NCBI GenBank assembly: GCA_009773645.1
Contig: WSYB01000026.1
Location: 1-50,898, forward strand
Direction of reading: 5' to 3'
DNA length: 50,898 nucleotides
Origin: Geobacteraceae bacterium
Lineage (GTDB): Bacteria; Desulfobacterota; Desulfuromonadia; Geobacterales; Geobacteraceae
Positions 1 through 8,918 of this stretch are shown here, in pieces. Both the position numbers and the translations under genes were made by a program. Every line of letters starts with the position of its first letter. Position 1 is the stretch's first letter. The notes under the pieces were generated by a model. The model was not told the origin of the DNA. It saw only the letters and a program-made list of their open reading frames with translations, and did not search any database.

Positions 1-1
1 C

Positions 2-733
2 GGTTATGGCGCCAAGACTGCCTATGCCTGGGCCAAGGACGCGGCAGGAAACGTTTCATCGAGTCTCTCTGCGTCGGTAACGATAACCGATGTCACCGCG
101 CCGACGGTTACCGCCTTCACCATGCCGGCGACGGCGACTTCTCTGACCGTTTCGGTGACGGCATTCACCGCCACTGACGCTGGCGGCGTCACCGGCTACC
201 TGATTACCGAAAGCGCCACCGCACCTCTTGTCGGTGACGCCGGTTGGACCGGCACTGTGCCGACCACTTTCACCTTCAGCGGTTATGGCGCCAGGACCGC
301 CTACGCCTGGGCTAAGGACACGGCAGGGAATGTATCGACCAGCATGAGTGCTGCGGTTACGATAACTGACGCCACCGCCCCGACGGTCACCGCCTTCAGC
401 ATGCCGGCTACGGCCACCTCGTTGACCGTTTCCGTTTCAAGCTTCACCGCCACTGACGCTGGCGGCGTCACCGGTTACCTGATCACGGAGAGCGCCACTG
501 CTCCTCTTGCCGGGGCCGCCGGCTGGGCCGGCACTGCACCGACCGCTTTCACATTCAGCGGTTATGGCGCCAAGGCCGCCTACGCCTGGGCCAAGGACGC
601 GGCAGGCAACGTTTCATCGAGTCTCTCCGCAACGGTAACGATAACCGACGTTACCGCCCCGACGGTCACCGCCTTCAGTATGCCGGCGACAGCCACCTCT
701 CTGACCGTCAATGTCACCAGCTTTACCGCGTGA
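2..733 (+). CDS. Large Ig-like/RCC1 repeat surface protein, fragment 1 (5' end outside window; frameshifted)
   Basis: The frame is open from the left edge, so the true start lies outside the window. The protein consists of near-identical Ig-like units of 93 residues, recognisable by GYLITESATAP, the FTFSGYG turn and AYAWAKDAAGNVS. Such units are usual in large secreted or surface proteins of Geobacter-type bacteria. The frame ends at TGA 731-733 inside the sequence FTA, where the next unit should continue with TDAGGVTGYLI. The downstream frame (711-3080) picks up the same unit later. I therefore read this piece, 711-3080 and 3053-4843 as one gene with two breaks. Exact function is unknown; adhesion or matrix roles would be a guess. 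Confidence 0.8.
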   Translation, partial: GYGAKTAYAWAKDAAGNVSSSLSASVTITDVTAPTVTAFTMPATATSLTVSVTAFTATDAGGVTGYLITESATAPLVGDAGWTGTVPTTFTFSGYGARTAYAWAKDTAGNVSTSMSAAVTITDATAPTVTAFSMPATATSLTVSVSSFTATDAGGVTGYLITESATAPLAGAAGWAGTAPTAFTFSGYGAKAAYAWAKDAAGNVSSSLSATVTITDVTAPTVTAFSMPATATSLTVNVTSFTA

Positions 734-1000
734 TGCCGGCTGGAGTGGCACTGTACCGACCACTTTCACGTTCAGCGGTTATGGCACCAAGACCGCCTAC
801 GCCTGGGCCAAGGATGCAGCAGGAAACGTCTCCGCCAGCTTGAGCGCCAATGTTACGATTAATGATGTTACCGCCCCGACGGTCACTGCCTTCACCATGC
901 CGGCGACAGCAACTTCGGTGACTGTACCGGTGGTCAGCTATACTGCCACCGATAACGTTGGCGTAACTGGCTATCTGATCACAGAGAGCGCCACCCCTCC
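2..1000 (+). repeat. Tandem 279-bp (93-residue) Ig-like coding repeat
   Basis: The sequence beginning ggttatggc recurs at 2, 281 and 560, exactly 279 bp apart, and again at 777. The last interval is only 217 bp, 62 bp short. The units are nearly identical in DNA, so they are a natural substrate for slippage, recombination or assembly collapse. Confidence 0.9.
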
Positions 1001-3080
1001 GGCAGCAGGTGATGCCGGCTGGGCCGGCACTGCACCGACCACTTTCACCTTCAGCTGCTCCGGTACCCGCGCCGCCTATGCCTGGGCCAAGGATGCGGTT
1101 GGGAATGTCTCCACCTCCTCGATTGCTACAGTGGTTATAAATCTGACTGCGAGCACTCTGGTTGTTTCAGGAGTTACCTCGCCGCGCTCTGCTGGTGCCG
1201 TCGGCAGCATAACCGTGACGGCGAAAGATATATGCGGCAATATCGCGACCGGTTACACGGGCACGGTCCATTTCACCACTACCGATCCCCAGGCAGTCCT
1301 GCCGGCGGATTACACGTTTGTGGCCGGAGATGCCGGTGTGCATACCTTTGCTTCCCTGGTAACTTTGAAAACCGTTGGCTTACACTCAGTCACAGCAACC
1401 GACATGGTTACCGCGGCAATCAACGGCACACAGTCCGGAATTACCGTTAAACCGACATCAGCGAGCACTCTGGTTGTCACAGGTATTGCATCGCCGCGAT
1501 TCTCCGGCACCGCCGGCAGTATATCCGTGACGGCCAAGGATGTGTACGGCAATACAGCAGATGGCTACAGAGGCACTGTGCATTTCACCAGTACCGATCC
1601 CCAGGCAATCCTGCCTGCAGACTATACCTTCGTTGCCGGTGATGCCGGCGTACATACATTTGTTTACCTGGTAACCCTGAAAACTGTTGGCACCCAGTCA
1701 ATCACCGTAACCGATACGGTTGCCCCATCAATCACCGGCATGCAATCCGGGATAGCAGTCAACACCGCACCAGTGGCGACACAAGCAGCACAAGTAGCGT
1801 CGGGGACTTATCACACCGTGGCGCTCAATACGGATGGCCATGTATTGACCTGGGGGAAAAATGATGCAGGCCAGCTGGGCATCGGTACTACTACCGACGT
1901 ATCCGCTCCCGTTGATGTCCCGGGCGTTTCCAATATCATCTCCATTGCGGCTGGCTATAACCACACGGTTGCCCTGAAAAATGACGGCACCGTGTGGACA
2001 TGGGGAGGCAATCGCTATGGCCAGCTCGGCAACGGTGCCACTACAAGCCAGAGCAGTCCGGCTCAAGTGCTGGGTCTTACCGGTATAACCGCCATAGCTG
2101 CCGGAGCGTACCATACGGTGGCATTAAAATCGGACGGGACAGTCTGGGCCTGGGGGGACAACGAGTACGGGCAGGTCGGTGACGGCAGCACCATCGCCAC
2201 CAGAACCGTGCCGGTTCAGGTGCAGGGGATAACCGGAGTTACTGCAGTTACAGCAGGCGGCTACCATTCTCTGTTCCTCAAGGGAGACGGGACCGTCTGG
2301 GGGTGCGGGGACAATAACTCCGGCCAGCTCGGCGACGGCTCGGTTCTCAGCCATAACGCGCCGGTACAGGCAGTCGGGTTGGACACCATGTCGGCGATCT
2401 GTGCCGGATTGGTGCACAGCATAGCTCTCAGAAGAGACGGCTCCGTCTGGACCTGGGGGGACAACAGTCGTGGCCAGCTCGGTGATGGTTCTGAGGCGGA
2501 TAGCATCTATCCCCACAGGTTACAGACGATTACTGACGCGACCGGGGTAGCCGGGGGAGATATTCACAGCACCGTTCTCAAGGGAGACGGCACCGTGTGG
2601 ACATGGGGAGGTAATAGTTACGGCCAGGTCGGTGATGGCACTACCGCTGACAGGTCTTCCCCGGCACAGGTGCAGGGGCTTTCCGGGGTTGTCGGTCTGG
2701 CTGGAGGGGGTAGCCATACAGTGGCCCTCATGGGAAACGGCACGATCTGGGCATGGGGAAACAACGCCTACGGTCAGCTCGGCGACGGTTACAACCTGTA
2801 CAAAAAGAATTACGTTCCGACGCAGGGTTTCACGGGCACCTCGGCCGTTGCGTCAGGCGCCAATCACAATGTGGCCGCCAAAACTGACGGTACGGTGTGG
2901 ACATGGGGGAAAAACGCATTCGGCCAGCTCGGCGACGGCACGTTGGCCAATAAATCAGCCCCACTGCTGGTAACAGGAATGTCCGGAATAATCACCGTTG
3001 CTGCAGGAGCAAACCATACGGTCGCACTGAAAGGGGATGGTACCGTCTGGGCTTGGGGAGCAAATGCTTCGGCCAGTTAG
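711..3080 (+). CDS. Large Ig-like/RCC1 repeat surface protein, fragment 2
   Basis: This is the middle of the broken repeat protein. The formal ATG at 711 is an artefact: real homology begins at DAGWSGT, about position 735. It holds the end of a damaged Ig-like unit, one more divergent unit, and then two related beta-rich units beginning STLVVSGVTSPRSAG and STLVVTGIASPRFSG (filamin/Ig-like, each with DPQA.LPADYTFVAGDAG). From about 1795 come RCC1 propeller units of the form VALKSDGTVWAWGDNEYGQ followed by LGDG. The frame ends at TAG 3078-3080 in the ninth RCC1 unit, because one base is missing between the Asn codon and FGQLGDG. RCC1 repeats form seven-bladed propellers used for protein binding; the ligand here is unknown. 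Confidence 0.8.
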   Translation: MSPALPRDAGWSGTVPTTFTFSGYGTKTAYAWAKDAAGNVSASLSANVTINDVTAPTVTAFTMPATATSVTVPVVSYTATDNVGVTGYLITESATPPAAGDAGWAGTAPTTFTFSCSGTRAAYAWAKDAVGNVSTSSIATVVINLTASTLVVSGVTSPRSAGAVGSITVTAKDICGNIATGYTGTVHFTTTDPQAVLPADYTFVAGDAGVHTFASLVTLKTVGLHSVTATDMVTAAINGTQSGITVKPTSASTLVVTGIASPRFSGTAGSISVTAKDVYGNTADGYRGTVHFTSTDPQAILPADYTFVAGDAGVHTFVYLVTLKTVGTQSITVTDTVAPSITGMQSGIAVNTAPVATQAAQVASGTYHTVALNTDGHVLTWGKNDAGQLGIGTTTDVSAPVDVPGVSNIISIAAGYNHTVALKNDGTVWTWGGNRYGQLGNGATTSQSSPAQVLGLTGITAIAAGAYHTVALKSDGTVWAWGDNEYGQVGDGSTIATRTVPVQVQGITGVTAVTAGGYHSLFLKGDGTVWGCGDNNSGQLGDGSVLSHNAPVQAVGLDTMSAICAGLVHSIALRRDGSVWTWGDNSRGQLGDGSEADSIYPHRLQTITDATGVAGGDIHSTVLKGDGTVWTWGGNSYGQVGDGTTADRSSPAQVQGLSGVVGLAGGGSHTVALMGNGTIWAWGNNAYGQLGDGYNLYKKNYVPTQGFTGTSAVASGANHNVAAKTDGTVWTWGKNAFGQLGDGTLANKSAPLLVTGMSGIITVAAGANHTVALKGDGTVWAWGANASAS

Positions 3081-3870
3081 GTGACGGATCTGTCACAGAC
3101 AGAAGCCTTCCTGTCCAGGTGCAGGGCCTCACCGGCGTTACGGCCATTGCCGCGGGAGACTATTTTACCCTGGCACTGAAATCGGACGGCAGTGTCTGGG
3201 CGTGGGGTTCAAACAGTTCCGGTCAGCTCGGCGACGGCACCACCGTCAACAGGGCTGCCCCGGGTATGGTGAGCGGCCTGTCAAGTGTATCTGCCATAGG
3301 CGCAGGATATCTGCACAGCATGGCCCTGCGAGCGGACGGGACGGTCTGGACCTGGGGGTACAACGGTTTCGGTCAGCTTGGTGACGGAACAACCATTCCC
3401 AAGAAAACTCCAATTCAAGCAAATTTAAGCCAGATAACCGCCATCGCAGCAGGGACTCATCATTCGCTGGCCCTCAAGTCTGACGGCACGATCTGGGCGT
3501 GGGGTTACAACGCTTCCGGACAGCTTGGCGACGGCACCATGTCAAACAGGAACACACCGGTGCAGGCTATCAGCATCTATGGTGTGTCCGCCATTGCCGC
3601 GGGAGCAAATCATTCGCTGGCCCTCATGGCGGATCGTTCGGTCTGGTCCTGGGGAGACAATTATTTCGGCCAGTTAGGCGACGGCACAAGCACCAATAAG
3701 GGCATACCCCAGCAGTTGGGGAGTTTTACAGCCATAACCGCTATCGCCGCTGGGGATAATCATTCCGTTGTCGTTAAGGATGACAGCTCGATCTGGATAT
3801 CAGGCAACAATGATTCCGGCCAGTTGGGTGACGGTACCCCCTATTCGCCCGGAATAGTGCCCACTGTCAT
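1795..3870 (+). repeat. Fourteen RCC1 propeller units
   Basis: Fourteen copies of the motif WGxNxxGQLGxG can be counted across the frameshift at about 3068. Fourteen equals two complete seven-bladed propellers, which supports the idea that the ancestral gene was intact and that the break is recent or artefactual. Confidence 0.85.
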
Positions 3871-4843
3871 TCTTGGAAATGACAACATCCCGCCTGTTAC
3901 CACCGCTTCACTGGGGGACGGTACATATAGCGGAGCCCAAACCGTTATGCTGATTGCAAATGAACCGGCCACAATCCATTTCACCCTGGACGGTACTACG
4001 CCCACCATAAATTCGGCGATTTACGGCGACCCGATCCCCCTTACGTCCTCAACTGTCCTTAAATATTTCGCCGTTGACCTGGCGGGGAATGTTGAATCCG
4101 TTAATACCCGGAGTTACACGATAACTTACCCAAATCCGCTCAACATTGTCGTGAGTGGCTCCGGCAGGGTAGACCTATCCATCGGAGGGAGTTGTTCCGG
4201 CAATTGCAGCCAGTTGATAGTGGCCGATTCTACGGTTATTCTCACTCCCGTTGCCAACACGGGTTCCGTCTTCGTGAACTGGACAGGATGTGATTCGGTG
4301 AATGGCCAGTTATGTTCGGTTGTAATGTCAGCAGCAAAATCTGTAACGGCAACGTTCAGTCCTGCCTATCCCCTCTCTGTCAACGTGGTGGAGAGCGGCA
4401 CGGTGAACCTTTCTACAGGGGGGAGTTGCACGGGTTACTGCACCCAGAACCTGCGCGCGGGGATTCAGGTGCTACTGACGGCTTCCGCCATCGCCACCGT
4501 CTTTGACGGATGGGCTGGCTGCGATAGTGTCAATGGCACTTCCTGTACGGTTACCATGAACGGAGCCCGCAACGTTACCGCCATTTTTGGCTATCTGGTC
4601 AAGTCATCCGTGATGGGTTACCTCCGTTTGCAGGATGCCTACAATGCAGCTCCGGACAACGGCGTACTACTGGTCAGGGCTGCGGACTTCAACGAAAACG
4701 TGGACCTGAATCGTAATGTTACCGTTACTCTGTCAGGGGGCTATGACAGAAGTTTTTCCACCATCATTGGCCAAAGCACGTTGCATGGCTTGCTGACAGT
4801 CAGTGCCGGCACGATTGTCGCGGATAATCTCGTCATACAATAA
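3053..4843 (+). CDS. Large Ig-like/RCC1 repeat surface protein, fragment 3 (C-terminus)
   Basis: This is the C-terminal part of the same broken gene; real homology starts at CFGQLGDGS near 3065. It completes RCC1 units 9-14. Then follows a chitobiase/beta-hexosaminidase C-terminal-like domain (about residues 285-360; TIHFTLDGTTPT and LKYFAVDLAGN are typical). Two repeats resembling the divergent InlB B-repeat come next, each with two Cys pairs (GGSCSGNCSQ...GCDSVNGQLCS and GGSCTGYCTQ...GCDSVNGTSCT), which suggests disulfides outside the cytoplasm. The last about 85 residues (YLVKSSVMGYLRLQDAY...) resemble the start of a beta-helix. No sorting motif is visible at the C-terminus. A terminator follows at 4872-4910. 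Confidence 0.8.
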   Translation: MGSKCFGQLGDGSVTDRSLPVQVQGLTGVTAIAAGDYFTLALKSDGSVWAWGSNSSGQLGDGTTVNRAAPGMVSGLSSVSAIGAGYLHSMALRADGTVWTWGYNGFGQLGDGTTIPKKTPIQANLSQITAIAAGTHHSLALKSDGTIWAWGYNASGQLGDGTMSNRNTPVQAISIYGVSAIAAGANHSLALMADRSVWSWGDNYFGQLGDGTSTNKGIPQQLGSFTAITAIAAGDNHSVVVKDDSSIWISGNNDSGQLGDGTPYSPGIVPTVILGNDNIPPVTTASLGDGTYSGAQTVMLIANEPATIHFTLDGTTPTINSAIYGDPIPLTSSTVLKYFAVDLAGNVESVNTRSYTITYPNPLNIVVSGSGRVDLSIGGSCSGNCSQLIVADSTVILTPVANTGSVFVNWTGCDSVNGQLCSVVMSAAKSVTATFSPAYPLSVNVVESGTVNLSTGGSCTGYCTQNLRAGIQVLLTASAIATVFDGWAGCDSVNGTSCTVTMNGARNVTAIFGYLVKSSVMGYLRLQDAYNAAPDNGVLLVRAADFNENVDLNRNVTVTLSGGYDRSFSTIIGQSTLHGLLTVSAGTIVADNLVIQ

Positions 4844-4871
4844 TAAATTTACAGCCGGTGGCGAAGAACCT

Positions 4872-4910
4872 ACCCCCATGTCGATAACATTGACAGAGGG
4901 GGTTTTTTTA
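4872..4910 (+). terminator. Rho-independent terminator after the repeat-protein gene
   Basis: Arms accccc-a-tgtc (4872-4882) and gaca-ga-gggggt (4892-4903) surround a 9-base loop and are followed by a run of T. It lies between the repeat gene and rph. Confidence 0.8.
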
Positions 4911-4950
4911 TATATAGATGTGCTTTCATCACGTTGTTAATGGGAGATTT

Positions 4951-5667
4951 ATGCGACTGGACGGCCGAAAGGCGGAAAACCTCAGAGATGTGCGAATTAC
5001 CGGAAACTACATCAAACATGCGGAGGGTTCTGTCCTCGTTGAATTCGGGGACACCAAGGTCATCTGTACTGCATCGGTTGAAGAGAGCGTCCCGCCGTTT
5101 CTGCGGGGAAAGGGGACCGGCTGGGTGACGGCGGAATACTCCATGCTCCCGAGAGCCACTCATACGCGCTCACAAAGGGAATCTTCGCGGGGCAAAGTTG
5201 GGGGGAGAACCCATGAGATCCAGCGTCTGATTGGCCGCTCCCTGCGTGCCGTCACAGACTTGACGCTTTTGGGTGAGCGGAGCATATATATTGATTGTGA
5301 TGTGATTCAGGCCGATGGAGGGACCCGTACCGCCTCCATAACCGGAGCGTATGTGGCACTGGTCGATGCCGTGCGTCGGCTCGAAGGTCAAGGGATCATA
5401 TCTGCATATCCGATTAAGGAGGCTGTGGCTGCCGTCAGCGTCGGTATGGTTGAGGGAGAAGCTCTGCTGGATCTGAATTACCAGGAGGACTCATCTGCCG
5501 AGGTGGATATGAACTTTGTAATGACCTCGTCGGACCGGTTCGTGGAGGTGCAGGGAACGGCGGAAACCAATCCTTTCACCATTGCGGAGATGGATGCCAT
5601 GCGCTCTCTCGCCATGTCGGGCATAAGAAGACTGTTTGCCATCCAGGCAGAGGCCTTGGGGCGATGA
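4951..5667 (+). CDS. rph: Ribonuclease PH
   Basis: Phosphorolytic 3'-5' exoribonuclease that trims tRNA 3' ends, using phosphate and releasing nucleoside diphosphates. The protein starts [17 protein letters not shown], contains [21 protein letters not shown] and [19 protein letters not shown] (the phosphate-site region of the family), and is 238 residues, the usual family length. An upstream ATG at 4918 is possible in frame, but the 4951 start has a gggag Shine-Dalgarno 4 bases away and gives the canonical N-terminus. It overlaps rdgB by ATGA, so the two are translationally coupled. The tRNA cluster just downstream fits its role but need not be co-transcribed. Confidence 0.97.
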   Translation: MRLDGRKAENLRDVRITGNYIKHAEGSVLVEFGDTKVICTASVEESVPPFLRGKGTGWVTAEYSMLPRATHTRSQRESSRGKVGGRTHEIQRLIGRSLRAVTDLTLLGERSIYIDCDVIQADGGTRTASITGAYVALVDAVRRLEGQGIISAYPIKEAVAAVSVGMVEGEALLDLNYQEDSSAEVDMNFVMTSSDRFVEVQGTAETNPFTIAEMDAMRSLAMSGIRRLFAIQAEALGR

Positions 5668-6254
5668 AGGAGCTCATTGTCGCAACCGGCAACAGGGGGA
5701 AATTCCGTGAACTGGAACTCCTTCTGCAGGATGCCGTCGGGAGGCTGTTTTCCCTGGCAGACTTTCCCGAACTCGCGCCGGTTGTGGAAGACGGCGCTAC
5801 GTTTTCGGAAAATGCCGTTAAAAAAGCCAAGAGCGCGGCATTGGCAACCGGTAAGCCGGTAATTGCCGATGATTCGGGCCTTGTAGTAGATGCTCTCAAC
5901 GGCAGACCAGGTGTGCATTCGGCCCGTTTTGCCGGTGAGGAGTGCAGCGATGCGGAAAATAATGTAAAGCTTCTCAGGGAGCTGGCAGAAGTTCCTGCGG
6001 AGTGTCGAACTGCGGCTTTTCATTGTGTGATCGCCTTCTGCTTACCGGACGGCACTTGCCTGACTTTTGACGGCGAGCTGAAAGGGATCGTGATGAATGC
6101 GCCCAGAGGATCTGACGGCTTTGGTTATGACCCTCTTTTTCTTGTTCCTGAATATGGCCGGACCCTCGCCGAATTACCTCTGGATGTGAAAAACAGGATC
6201 AGCCATCGGGGGAAGGCCCTTGCCAAGTTAAAAACTTATCTGCTGGGTTTATGA
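5664..6254 (+). CDS. rdgB: XTP/dITP diphosphatase (RdgB/HAM1 family)
   Basis: House-cleaning enzyme that hydrolyses non-canonical purine triphosphates (dITP, XTP) to monophosphates and pyrophosphate, keeping deaminated bases out of DNA and RNA. Family motifs are in order: the N-terminal [12 protein letters not shown] substrate loop, [24 protein letters not shown] with acidic metal ligands, and near the C-terminus [11 protein letters not shown] and [10 protein letters not shown]. The 196-residue length is normal. The ATG overlaps the rph stop codon (ATGA at 5664-5667), so expression is coupled to rph. Confidence 0.97.
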   Translation: MKELIVATGNRGKFRELELLLQDAVGRLFSLADFPELAPVVEDGATFSENAVKKAKSAALATGKPVIADDSGLVVDALNGRPGVHSARFAGEECSDAENNVKLLRELAEVPAECRTAAFHCVIAFCLPDGTCLTFDGELKGIVMNAPRGSDGFGYDPLFLVPEYGRTLAELPLDVKNRISHRGKALAKLKTYLLGL

Positions 6255-6328
6255 GACTTGGATGTAATTCTGGTGAGGTGACTCTCTTTCCGCTTTTGGC
6301 TCAATGTCAGGCATCAGGATAAAAAAGC

Positions 6329-6357
6329 TTGCATACGGTTGTCTGCTGTGCTATAAA
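6329..6357 (+). promoter_or_regulatory. Sigma-70-type promoter for the tRNA-Pro cluster
   Basis: TTGCAT (6329-6334), a 17-base spacer and TATAAA (6352-6357) end 12 bases before tRNA-Pro. Position and spacing fit a strong vegetative promoter. Confidence 0.65.
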
Positions 6358-6369
6358 TTTTTTTTCCAT

Positions 6370-6448
<79 letters not shown>

Positions 6449-6488
6449 TTTTTGCCAGTTGCGATAAGTGCAATAATTGAGGACTGAT

Positions 6489-6506
6489 GCGTACGGAGAA
6501 GTACGC
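6489..6506. other. Hairpin in the Pro-Arg tRNA spacer
   Basis: GCGTAC-ggagaa-GTACGC is a perfect 6-bp stem in the centre of a longer, weakly inverted stretch (about 6452-6550) between tRNA-Pro and tRNA-Arg. The same GCGTAC/GTACGC core forms the centre of the MITE-like element at 35373-35550. It may be a processing signal or an old copy of a dispersed repeat. Confidence 0.5.
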
Positions 6507-6568
6507 TGCTGAAGTAAATAAGGTTGAAGCGCAACGCAAACCGGACTTTTTGTAAAGCCCTTAGATTT

Positions 6569-6645
<77 letters not shown>

Positions 6646-6658
6646 TTTTCCCGTTTAT

Positions 6659-6735
6659 GGTGGCTATGGTGAAGCGGTTAACACAAACGACTGTGACTCG
6701 TTCATACGTGGGTTCAAATCCCACTAGCCACCCCA
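6659..6735 (+). tRNA. tRNA-His (anticodon GTG)
   Basis: Acceptor gtggcta/tagccac with the extra G at -1 (6659) opposite C73, the hallmark of tRNA-His. Anticodon loop CTGTGAC gives GTG. CCA is encoded at 6733-6735. Confidence 0.95.
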
Positions 6736-6745
6736 TTTGAAAGCC

Positions 6746-6768
6746 AAGCCCCGCGATGAGCGGGGCTT
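6746..6768 (+). terminator. GC-rich hairpin between tRNA-His and tRNA-Leu
   Basis: aagccccgc-gatga-gcggggctt is a perfect 9-bp stem followed by a mixed T-rich stretch (gttgttattg). It could be a terminator for the Pro-Arg-His unit or only a processing structure; the T-tract is weak. Confidence 0.55.
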
Positions 6769-6791
6769 GTTGTTATTGTGAAGACAGAGTT

Positions 6792-6874
6792 GCGAGAGTG
6801 GCGGAACTGGCAGACGCACTGGACTTAGGATCCAGCGGGCAACCGTAGGGGTTCGACTCCCCTCTCTCGCACCA
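6792..6874 (+). tRNA. tRNA-Leu (anticodon TAG)
   Basis: Acceptor gcgagag/ctctcgc, anticodon loop CTTAGGA giving TAG, a class II variable arm (cgggcaaccgta) and T-loop GGTTCGACTCC. CCA encoded at 6872-6874. Confidence 0.94.
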
Positions 6875-6982
6875 GCCAACCCAAAATGAACTTATATAGA
6901 GTTTTCCCTCCAGCGAAAAGTCAATCCAATACAGCATCAACAACTACTGCCTGCAACATAATTACTATGAGAGAGGTTTGAA

Positions 6983-8287
6983 ATGCAGATTAAGGTAGAA
7001 ACGCTCAGCAAAGTGAAAAAAAGAATCAACTTTGAAATACCCGCTCCCCGTGTTGCATCGGAAATCGACAAGGTTTATGGTGAAATAAGGAAGCACGCTT
7101 CCATTAAGGGATTCAGAAAGGGGAAGGTCCCCCAGTCGGTTATTGAGAAAAATTTTAGCGGCAAAATGGAAGCGGATGTCTTGAAGAACCTGGTTAATGA
7201 GACCTATTTCAAGGCCCTCATGGATGAAAAGATTTTTCCCGTTTCGCACCCGGTTATTGAAACTGAGGATTTGACAATAGGCGAGTCGTTCAAATATTCC
7301 GCCACCGTGGAAGTGGTTCCCGAGATTGAGGTCAAGGACTTTATCGGCCTGGAAGTGAAAAAAGAACAGTATGTTCAGGATGAAGAGGTAATCAATCAGC
7401 GCTTGAAGGAAATGCAGGAGAGCATGGCGCAATTGAAGCCGGTCGAGGAAGAACGCCCTGCTGCCGCAGGTGATTTTGTGACCCTCGATTTTGCGGGCTT
7501 CGTGGACGGTGTTCCGTTTAATAACGGTGAGGCCACAGATCATCTCCTGGAACTCGGCTCCGGCAAGTTTATTCCTGGGTTTGAGGAGCAGATTGTCGGA
7601 ATGAAGGCCGGTGCGGAAGGGAACATTAAGGTGACTTTCCCTGAAAGCTACGGGAACAAGGATCTGGCCGGTAAAGAGGCAACTTTTGCCGTCAAGGTCA
7701 AAGAAATAAAGGTTAAGGAATTGCCTCCGCTTGACGACGATTTTGCTAAGGAATTCGGTGAATTTGATACCTTCAACCAGCTAAGGACAAAACTGGCGGA
7801 GATGCATGAAAGCCAGGAAAAAGAAAGGATCGAGACCGATTGCCGGGAGCGTCTTGTCAAGGCCCTTATTGAGAAAAATGACATTGAGATCCCGGAGGCA
7901 TTGTTAGAGAAACAGCTCCAGTTAATGCTCGGCAACGCTAAAAACAGACTTGCCTACCAAAAACTTACTTTAGAAATGATGGGCATGGACGATGAGAAGT
8001 ATAAATCCCAATTCAGGGATGTTGCCGAAACCAAGGTAAAGGGGTCTTTGCTGCTTGATGCCTTGGCCAGACAAGAGGGACTCAGGGTGGAAGACGGCGA
8101 TATTGAAGCAGAGATCAAGAAAATCGCAGAGCTGAACAACCAAGAGCTTGGGACAGTGAAAAATTATTTCGAGCAACAAAAGGATGCCAAGGAAAATCTC
8201 ATTGCCCAGCTTGCTGAAGATAAAGTAATTAAATTTTTAATCAGTAAAGCTCATGTCGTTGAGGTTTCTCGCGACGAAATCAAATGA
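6983..8287 (+). CDS. tig: Trigger factor (ribosome-associated chaperone/prolyl isomerase)
   Basis: Chaperone that docks at the ribosomal exit tunnel and folds nascent chains. The N-terminal ribosome-binding domain has the signature GFRKGKVP at residues 43-50. An FKBP-type PPIase domain follows at about 150-245 (GDFVTLDFAGFVDG, then FIPGFEEQIVGMKAG), and the helical C-terminal arms fill the rest. Length of 434 matches the family. The start has a gagagagg ribosome site 6 bases upstream. It heads the classical tig-clpP-clpX-lon series of folding and proteolysis genes, with a 31-bp gap to clpP. Confidence 0.98.
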   Translation: MQIKVETLSKVKKRINFEIPAPRVASEIDKVYGEIRKHASIKGFRKGKVPQSVIEKNFSGKMEADVLKNLVNETYFKALMDEKIFPVSHPVIETEDLTIGESFKYSATVEVVPEIEVKDFIGLEVKKEQYVQDEEVINQRLKEMQESMAQLKPVEEERPAAAGDFVTLDFAGFVDGVPFNNGEATDHLLELGSGKFIPGFEEQIVGMKAGAEGNIKVTFPESYGNKDLAGKEATFAVKVKEIKVKELPPLDDDFAKEFGEFDTFNQLRTKLAEMHESQEKERIETDCRERLVKALIEKNDIEIPEALLEKQLQLMLGNAKNRLAYQKLTLEMMGMDDEKYKSQFRDVAETKVKGSLLLDALARQEGLRVEDGDIEAEIKKIAELNNQELGTVKNYFEQQKDAKENLIAQLAEDKVIKFLISKAHVVEVSRDEIK

Positions 8288-8318
8288 TTCGGGCTTTATC
8301 TGAAATCCAGGAGGTGCC

Positions 8319-8918
8319 ATGCTTGTACCTATAGTAGTCGAACAGACCGGCAGGGGAGAGCGGTCCTACGACATATATTCAAGATTGCTGAAAGACAGGA
8401 TTATTTTTCTTGGCGGTACAATCGACGACAGCATCTCCAACCTGATTGTAGCCCAGCTCCTCTTCCTTGAGGCCGAAGATCCGGACAAGGATATACATCT
8501 CTACATTAATTCGCCGGGCGGGGTGGTTACCTCCGGCATGGCCATATACGACACTATGCAGTACATCAAGGCGCCGGTTTCTACCATCTGTGTCGGCCAG
8601 GCCGCTTCAATGGCAGCGTTACTCCTGGCCGGCGGTGAGAAGGGAAAACGTTTCGCCCTTACCCATTCAAGGATCATGATCCATCAGCCTCTCGGCGGGT
8701 TTCAGGGGCAGGCTACCGATATCCATATCCATGCTCAGGAAATCCTGCGCATGAAAAAGAAACTGAACGAACTTTTGGCTGCTCATACAGGGCAGTCGCT
8801 GGACAAGGTAGAGAGCGACACGGAGCGCGATTATTTTATGTCTAGCGCAGATGCCTGTAATTATGGTATTATTGATTCTGCAATAACAAGAAATGCCATA
8901 ACGGGGGGAGCTCGATGA
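8319..8918 (+). CDS. clpP: ATP-dependent Clp protease proteolytic subunit
   Basis: Serine protease that forms the double seven-membered barrel fed by ClpX/ClpA. The catalytic triad falls exactly at the numbering of the mature E. coli enzyme: Ser97 (GQAASMAA), His122 (MIHQP) and Asp171 (TERD). The propeptide seems minimal. A strong aggaggtg site precedes the ATG. The stop overlaps the clpX start (ATGA at 8915-8918), which couples synthesis of the protease and its unfoldase. Confidence 0.98.
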   Translation: MLVPIVVEQTGRGERSYDIYSRLLKDRIIFLGGTIDDSISNLIVAQLLFLEAEDPDKDIHLYINSPGGVVTSGMAIYDTMQYIKAPVSTICVGQAASMAALLLAGGEKGKRFALTHSRIMIHQPLGGFQGQATDIHIHAQEILRMKKKLNELLAAHTGQSLDKVESDTERDYFMSSADACNYGIIDSAITRNAITGGAR

